This document shows positions 59,732-64,000 of a stretch of 64,000 nucleotides of DNA, piece after piece (within the stretch, counting starts at the first letter, position 1; each line of letters begins with the position of its first letter). The translations under genes and the position numbers were made by a program. Source of the stretch: Cystobacter fuscus DSM 2262. Its GTDB lineage: Bacteria > Myxococcota > Myxococcia > Myxococcales > Myxococcaceae. The notes beneath the pieces are model-generated. The model was given only the letters and a program-made list of their open reading frames with translations. It was not told where the DNA came from and did no database searches. The stretch is from positions 1-64,000 of the forward strand of contig NZ_ANAH02000064.1 in the NCBI RefSeq assembly GCF_000335475.2, in the 5' to 3' direction.

Positions 59732-59933
59732 GGTGTTTCCCACGGTGTTGTGAAGCGTGCGGATCTCAGTGGGTAGAGCACTTCTCATTCCAACTCCCCG
59801 TTTCTACTTTGGCCCGTACCTTTCGGTGGGTGGTGACGGAGGCGATGGGGGCGGACAAGGGCAACTCCGGTGATCGGAGCCCCCGGGGCCGCCAAGGTGC
59901 CCTCTATTTCCTGGCCCCACCACAGGAGCTCGC

Positions 59934-62900
59934 ATGAAGTCGGTCCTTCGTTTCGGTGCGCTGGCGATGGGTGTGGCGCTGACCGCGGGCGGAACAGGGG
60001 AGGCCGCCCAGTCTTCCTCCAAGTCCTCCCAGACGGTGGAGTCGCGCAAGGGCACCACCTCCAAATCCAAGGCGGGAGCGCGCAAGCAGCCGTCGGCTCG
60101 CAAGGCGGGGGCGGCCAAGCCCTCCTCCAAGAAGGACGCGGCGGGCCGCTCCTCCGCGGAGGAGACCCGGCCCCAGACGGCCCTCGCGGCCGAGGACGAC
60201 GTGCCCACGCGGGTGGGCCCCGCGCGCATGAGCCCGGCGGCCATGGCCAGCGCTCCGCGCATCGCGGACGAGAAGAAGGACGCCCTGGCCGACGCCAAGC
60301 GCGACGAGGCCCTGGAGGGCTTCAAGCGCCTCATCCCCAAGCTGCAGGAGGGCTCGCACCGCAGGGCGGACATGCTCTACCGCATGGGCGAGCTGTACTG
60401 GGAGAAGTCCAAGTACCTCTACCAGCTGGAGATGAACCGCTTCCTCGCCGCGGAGAAGGCCTATGACGCGGCCATCGCCCGGGGCGAGCAGATCGAACAG
60501 CCCAAGCAGGAGCACGCCGAGAGCGAGCGCTACCGCGCCGAGACGATGCGCATCTACAAGGAGCTCTTGCGCGACTACCCGGAGTGGCCGCAGCGCGACG
60601 AGGCGCTCTTCTACCTGGGCTACAACCAGCAGGAGCTCAACCAGCGCGACGAGGCGGTGAAGAACTACCTGGAGCTGGTGCAGAAGTACCCCCAGTCCCA
60701 GTTCGTGCCGGACACGTACATCCAGCTCGGCAACCACTTCTTCGACAACAACAAGCTCAAGGAGGCGCGCGGCTACTACGAGAAGGCGCTCGCCTCCAAG
60801 GTGCCGAAGATCTACGCCTACGCCGTCTACAAGCTCGCCTGGTGTGACTACAACGCCGGCGGCTACGACGAGGGCCTCGCCCGCATGCACGAGGTCGTCG
60901 ACTTCGCGAGCGCCCGCGGCGAGGAGCTGGGCGACCTGCGCACCGAGGCACTCAACGACCTCATCGTCTTCTACGTGAAGCTCGACAAGGCCAAGGAGGG
61001 CGTCGCCTTCTTCAAGCAGAAGGCCCCGGAGAAGCGCCAGGAGCGGCTCATCTCCAAGATGGCCGTGCAGCTCATGGACGTGGGTCTGTACGACAGCGCC
61101 ATCGAGACCTACCGCGTCCTCATCCAGGACCGGCCCCTGGGTGCCGGTGCTCCCGAGTACCAGCAGGCCATCGTCCGCTCCTACGAGGGGCTGCGCCAGC
61201 GCGACAAGGTGCGCGCGGAGATGAAGCACATGGTGGCTTCCTACCGGCCCGGCGGCGACTGGTGGAAGGCCAACGAGGGCAACACGCCCGTGCTTCGCAA
61301 CGCCTTCAGCGTCACCGAGGAGGCCATGCGGGTGATGGTGACGGACTACCACCAGGAGGCGCAGAAGACGCGCCAGGTGGAGACGTACCGGCTCGCCCGC
61401 GACATCTACAAGGAATACGTGGACACCTTCGCCTCCAGCGAGGATCCCGAGTTCCTCTCCGACTCCGCGTTCAACATGCGCTTCTTCTACGCGGAGATCC
61501 TCTGGGCGCTCGAGGAGTGGGAGGCCGCCGCCGCCCAGTACGACCTCGTGGCCTCCTTCCAGGTGCCGGACCGGGACTCGGCGCGCGAGGTCTCCAACGA
61601 GAGCTACCGCAAGAGCGCCTCGTTCGCCGCCATCATGGCCTACGACAAGCTCGTGAAGATCGAGCGCGGCCAGCTCGCCCAGAGCGACCTCAAGGACGGC
61701 CAGAAGGTCGACGAGAACAAGTCCAAGGGCCAGGTGGAGAAGAAGGGCCGCATCACCAAGAAGGACACGAACCAGGCCGAGGAGCCCCTCACGCGCCACG
61801 AGGAGAAGCTCGTCGCCGCGTGCGACACGTACAACCGCCTCTTCCCGGACAACCCGGACGAGATTGATCTGCGCTACCAGGCGGCCCTCACCGTCTATGA
61901 CCGGCACCACTACGTGGACGCGGCGCGCCGCTTCGGCGACATCATCCAGAAGTTCCCCGCCGAGCGCCGCAGCCGCGACGCGGCCGACCTCACCATGTTC
62001 ATCCTCGAGTCGCGCGGGGAATGGGCGGAGCTGAGCAAGCAGGCGCGGCTGTTCCTCGCCAACGACAAGCTCATCAAGCCCAATCCCGAGTTCGCCGCGC
62101 GCGTGGCCCGCGTCGCCGAGGGCGCGCAGTACAAGTGGATCCACGAGGACGTCTACCAGAAGGAGAAGAACCCGGCGAAGGCGGCCAGCCTCTTCCTGGA
62201 CTACGTGAAGGAGTTCCCGCGCTCGGGCAACGCGGACCGGGCGCTCACCTCCGCCATGGTCTTCTTCCAGGAGGCCGGGCAGATCGACCGGGGCGTGCTC
62301 GCCGGAGAGCGCGTGCTCGCCGACTACCCGCGCAGCATCTTCGAGCCCAAGGTGCGCTACACGCTCGCGCACCTCTACGAGAAGACGGCCGACTTCGCCA
62401 AGGCCGCCGCCATGTACTCCTCGTTCGTGGCCACCTATGACGCCGCCAGCGGCGACATCTCCGACGCCAAGGCGAAGCAGGCCGCCGCCCGCGCCGAGGC
62501 CCGCGCCGCCGCGCGCAAGAACAAGGGCAAGAAGACGACCACCGCCGCCGCCGCGCCGCCTCCGGCCGATGCCCCCTCCGACGACACGGCGGGCTCCCGG
62601 GAAGAGGAGCGCCGCGCGCTCATCGCCGAGGCGAGCAAGTGGGTGTCCGACGCGCTCTTCAACGCGGGCCTGTGGTGGGAGAGCCTCGGCGAGTCCGACA
62701 AGGCGCTCACCGCCTACCGCGCCTACCTCGCGCGCTTCAAGGATCTGCCGGACGTGCCGCGCATCGCCTACAACGTGGGCCTGGTGCACGAGAAGGACGG
62801 CAAGTGGGGCGACGCCGTGCGCGCCTTCACCTCCTTCGTCGAGACGTATGGCCGCGACTCGCGCACCTCCGCCGGTCAGGTCTACCTCGCGCGCTACAAG

Positions 62901-63611
62901 CAGTTCGTCGGCTACCGCAAGCTCAAGGACGCCTCCAACACCGAGCGCCTGCAGAAGGATCTCGTCTACCTCTGGAACCGCCTGAGCCCCGAGGACAAGC
63001 AGAAGCCGGAGATCCTCGACGCCTACGGCCACGCGCGCTTCATCGCCGTGGAGGACGACTGGAACCAGTACGTGGCCATCCGCTTCAAGCGCGTGTCCAC
63101 CATCCGCGGGGACCTGGCCGCCAAGCAGCGCGCCATCCAGAAGCTGGAGAAGTCCTACATCGACGTGCTCTCCAGCGGCTCGGGCGAGTGGGGCATCGCG
63201 GCGCTCACCCGCATCGGCATGGCCTACGCGGACTTCGCGCGCAACATCCAGGAGTCGCCCAACCCGCCGGGGCTCGACGAGGAGCAGCTCGCCATGTACC
63301 GCGGCGAGCTGGAGAACCTCGCGCTGCCCCTGGAGGACAAGGCGAGCGAGGCCCTCGACAAGGCGCTGGGCAAGGCCTACGAGTTGTCCCTGTACAACGA
63401 GTGGACGCTCGCGGCCCAGGAGCAGGTCAACCGCTACCACCCGGGCACCTACGCCCAGGTGCGCCAGGTGCCCTTCCGCGGCAGCGAGTTCTTCGCCACC
63501 GCCGACGTGGCCAAGGAGTCCGGCGTCGCCGACGAGCCCAAGCAGGGGGACTCCCCCCGGGCCGATGAGACGCCCAAGCCGTCCACTGCTTCGCGAGAGG
63601 TCCAGCCGTGA
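59934..63611 (+). CDS. gltD: GltD/AgmU-like TPR protein of the gliding motor
   Basis: 1225 residues, nearly the size of M. xanthus AgmU/GltD (about 1200, from memory). Signal peptide (MKSVLRFGALAMGVALTAGGTGEAAQ), a basic low-complexity segment to about residue 60, then at least fifteen TPR-like repeats (LFYLGYNQQELNQRDEAVKNYLELV, FPRSGNADRALTSAMVFFQEAG and others). In M. xanthus it is a periplasmic/multi-site component of the Glt complexes that move along a helical track. No membrane anchor beyond the signal peptide. Its stop overlaps the GTG of the next gene (GTGA), the TPR lipoprotein, matching the gltD-gltE order of cluster G1. Confidence 0.78.
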   Translation: MKSVLRFGALAMGVALTAGGTGEAAQSSSKSSQTVESRKGTTSKSKAGARKQPSARKAGAAKPSSKKDAAGRSSAEETRPQTALAAEDDVPTRVGPARMSPAAMASAPRIADEKKDALADAKRDEALEGFKRLIPKLQEGSHRRADMLYRMGELYWEKSKYLYQLEMNRFLAAEKAYDAAIARGEQIEQPKQEHAESERYRAETMRIYKELLRDYPEWPQRDEALFYLGYNQQELNQRDEAVKNYLELVQKYPQSQFVPDTYIQLGNHFFDNNKLKEARGYYEKALASKVPKIYAYAVYKLAWCDYNAGGYDEGLARMHEVVDFASARGEELGDLRTEALNDLIVFYVKLDKAKEGVAFFKQKAPEKRQERLISKMAVQLMDVGLYDSAIETYRVLIQDRPLGAGAPEYQQAIVRSYEGLRQRDKVRAEMKHMVASYRPGGDWWKANEGNTPVLRNAFSVTEEAMRVMVTDYHQEAQKTRQVETYRLARDIYKEYVDTFASSEDPEFLSDSAFNMRFFYAEILWALEEWEAAAAQYDLVASFQVPDRDSAREVSNESYRKSASFAAIMAYDKLVKIERGQLAQSDLKDGQKVDENKSKGQVEKKGRITKKDTNQAEEPLTRHEEKLVAACDTYNRLFPDNPDEIDLRYQAALTVYDRHHYVDAARRFGDIIQKFPAERRSRDAADLTMFILESRGEWAELSKQARLFLANDKLIKPNPEFAARVARVAEGAQYKWIHEDVYQKEKNPAKAASLFLDYVKEFPRSGNADRALTSAMVFFQEAGQIDRGVLAGERVLADYPRSIFEPKVRYTLAHLYEKTADFAKAAAMYSSFVATYDAASGDISDAKAKQAAARAEARAAARKNKGKKTTTAAAAPPPADAPSDDTAGSREEERRALIAEASKWVSDALFNAGLWWESLGESDKALTAYRAYLARFKDLPDVPRIAYNVGLVHEKDGKWGDAVRAFTSFVETYGRDSRTSAGQVYLARYKQFVGYRKLKDASNTERLQKDLVYLWNRLSPEDKQKPEILDAYGHARFIAVEDDWNQYVAIRFKRVSTIRGDLAAKQRAIQKLEKSYIDVLSSGSGEWGIAALTRIGMAYADFARNIQESPNPPGLDEEQLAMYRGELENLALPLEDKASEALDKALGKAYELSLYNEWTLAAQEQVNRYHPGTYAQVRQVPFRGSEFFATADVAKESGVADEPKQGDSPRADETPKPSTASREVQP

Positions 63612-64000
63612 AGGTGACCACCATGCATCCACTCCACTCCATGGGCAGGACGCTCCTGTCGCTCGGCCGCGGTCTGGCCGCCACCACGCTGGCCTTCACC
63701 GCCGCGTGCGCCACCACCTCGTCGGTGAAGTCCACGCCCGTGGCCACCGCCGAGGCCCCGGTGCCCGTCCAGGTCGAGGCCGCGCCCGCGCCGGCTCCGG
63801 CCCCCGCGGACACGCCCGCCGCCAAGGCCCGTGAGCGCTTCGCCGAGGCCGTGGCCGCCTTCGACGCCGGGGACTACGCCCGCGCCGAGGAGGGCTTCCA
63901 GGAGGTGCTCCACCGCGCCCCGCAGAGCCTCAACGCCCAGTTCAACCTGGGCGTCATCGCCGAGCGCCAGGGCCGGCTCGCCGATGCCCAGGCCGCCTAC
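63608..64000 (+). CDS. gltE: GltE/AglT-like TPR lipoprotein, partial (3' end beyond window)
   Basis: 131 codons are visible from GTG 63608; ATG 63623 is an alternative and gives the better signal peptide. The lipobox is AFTAAC, so the protein is lipid-anchored in the outer membrane. A Pro/Ala/Val-rich spacer and the first TPR repeats (ARERFAEAVAAFDAGDYARAEEGF, LNAQFNLGVIAERQGRLADA) follow before the window ends. Its place right behind the GltD-like gene and its type match AglT/GltE, the outer-membrane TPR lipoprotein of the gliding machinery. Confidence 0.68.
   Translation, partial: MKVTTMHPLHSMGRTLLSLGRGLAATTLAFTAACATTSSVKSTPVATAEAPVPVQVEAAPAPAPAPADTPAAKARERFAEAVAAFDAGDYARAEEGFQEVLHRAPQSLNAQFNLGVIAERQGRLADAQAAY

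Noticed and set aside
59760-59805. tRNA-like D-arm (TCAGTGGGTAGAGC) before the GltD-like gene
   Set aside because: No anticodon stem, T-arm (GTTCGAATC) or acceptor pairing can be formed around it.
59904-63632. Very long open frame on the minus strand opposite gltD
   Set aside because: Val/Leu/Arg/His-rich sequence without domain sense; a GC3 shadow of the TPR gene. The same holds for long antisense frames opposite 5097-7340, 7444-9849, 20332-22689 and 29790-32114.
1-64000. CRISPR arrays, rRNA operons, biosynthetic megasynthase genes
   Set aside because: No short regularly spaced repeats, no rRNA-like segments and no PKS/NRPS domains were seen anywhere in the window.

Overview
The window looks like a chromosomal piece of a myxobacterium (Myxococcota), most likely the Cystobacterineae (Cystobacter/Archangium/Melittangium type). 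The reasons are very high GC with strong GC3 bias, a surface protein ending in a MYXO-CTERM-type tail, many lipoproteins and outer-membrane beta-barrels, an RpoH-like sigma factor of the myxobacterial SigB/SigC kind, and a right-hand end that matches the Glt gliding-motility machinery of Myxococcus xanthus. The genus is inference; no 16S rRNA is present. I found no tRNA, rRNA or CRISPR array.

Positions 1-5000 are an accessory region. They hold a group II intron whose maturase lacks its N-terminal RT blocks, then a toxin-like protein (pre-toxin TG-like segment, C-terminal HEAKH zinc-peptidase motif) translationally coupled to a small zinc-ribbon protein that may be its immunity protein. Both sides of this pair carry the 3' end of the same transposase-like gene: a short fragment on the left and a frameshifted remnant on the right.

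Positions 5000-29650 hold mostly single genes for envelope and surface functions: a membrane histidine kinase, a Slt-type lytic transglycosylase, an acyl-CoA dehydrogenase-like flavoprotein, an OmpA/TSP3 barrel protein in an operon with an Ig-repeat MYXO-CTERM protein, a class II terpene cyclase-like enzyme, a chemoreceptor-like protein, an FG-GAP/HYR lipoprotein, a GH114 lipoprotein, OsmC, a linker-rich lytic transglycosylase, DeoR overlapping a PIG-V-like mannosyltransferase, a nucleotidyltransferase-fold protein, and a bacterial homologue of the fungal cell-wall protein Tos1. The Tos1-like gene and a deleted GH26-like gene 2.7 kb away share the same promoter-like motif.

Positions 29790-55220 hold an unrecognised helical protein, selA overlapping an HNH endonuclease gene, a MinD-like ATPase coupled to a J-like/RodZ-HTH protein, rluD-like and gdx genes, a DUF885 peptidase, a HEAT protein paired with a degenerate HD-GYP protein, the RpoH-like sigma factor, a moxR-DUF58-transglutaminase operon, a STAS protein, a third lytic transglycosylase, a HupE/UreJ protein and several small unknowns. 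Several genes here have a -10 box almost on top of the start codon, so leaderless mRNAs look common.

Positions 55250-64000 begin with a ribosomal protein L3 gene outside any S10 operon, with its own promoter and leader hairpin. It is followed by two outer-membrane beta-barrels and a TPR protein in a tight operon (GltA/B/C-like), then a 1225-residue TPR protein (GltD/AgmU-like) and the start of a TPR lipoprotein (GltE/AglT-like) cut by the window end. These groups lie in two separate clusters in M. xanthus as I recall, but are contiguous here.
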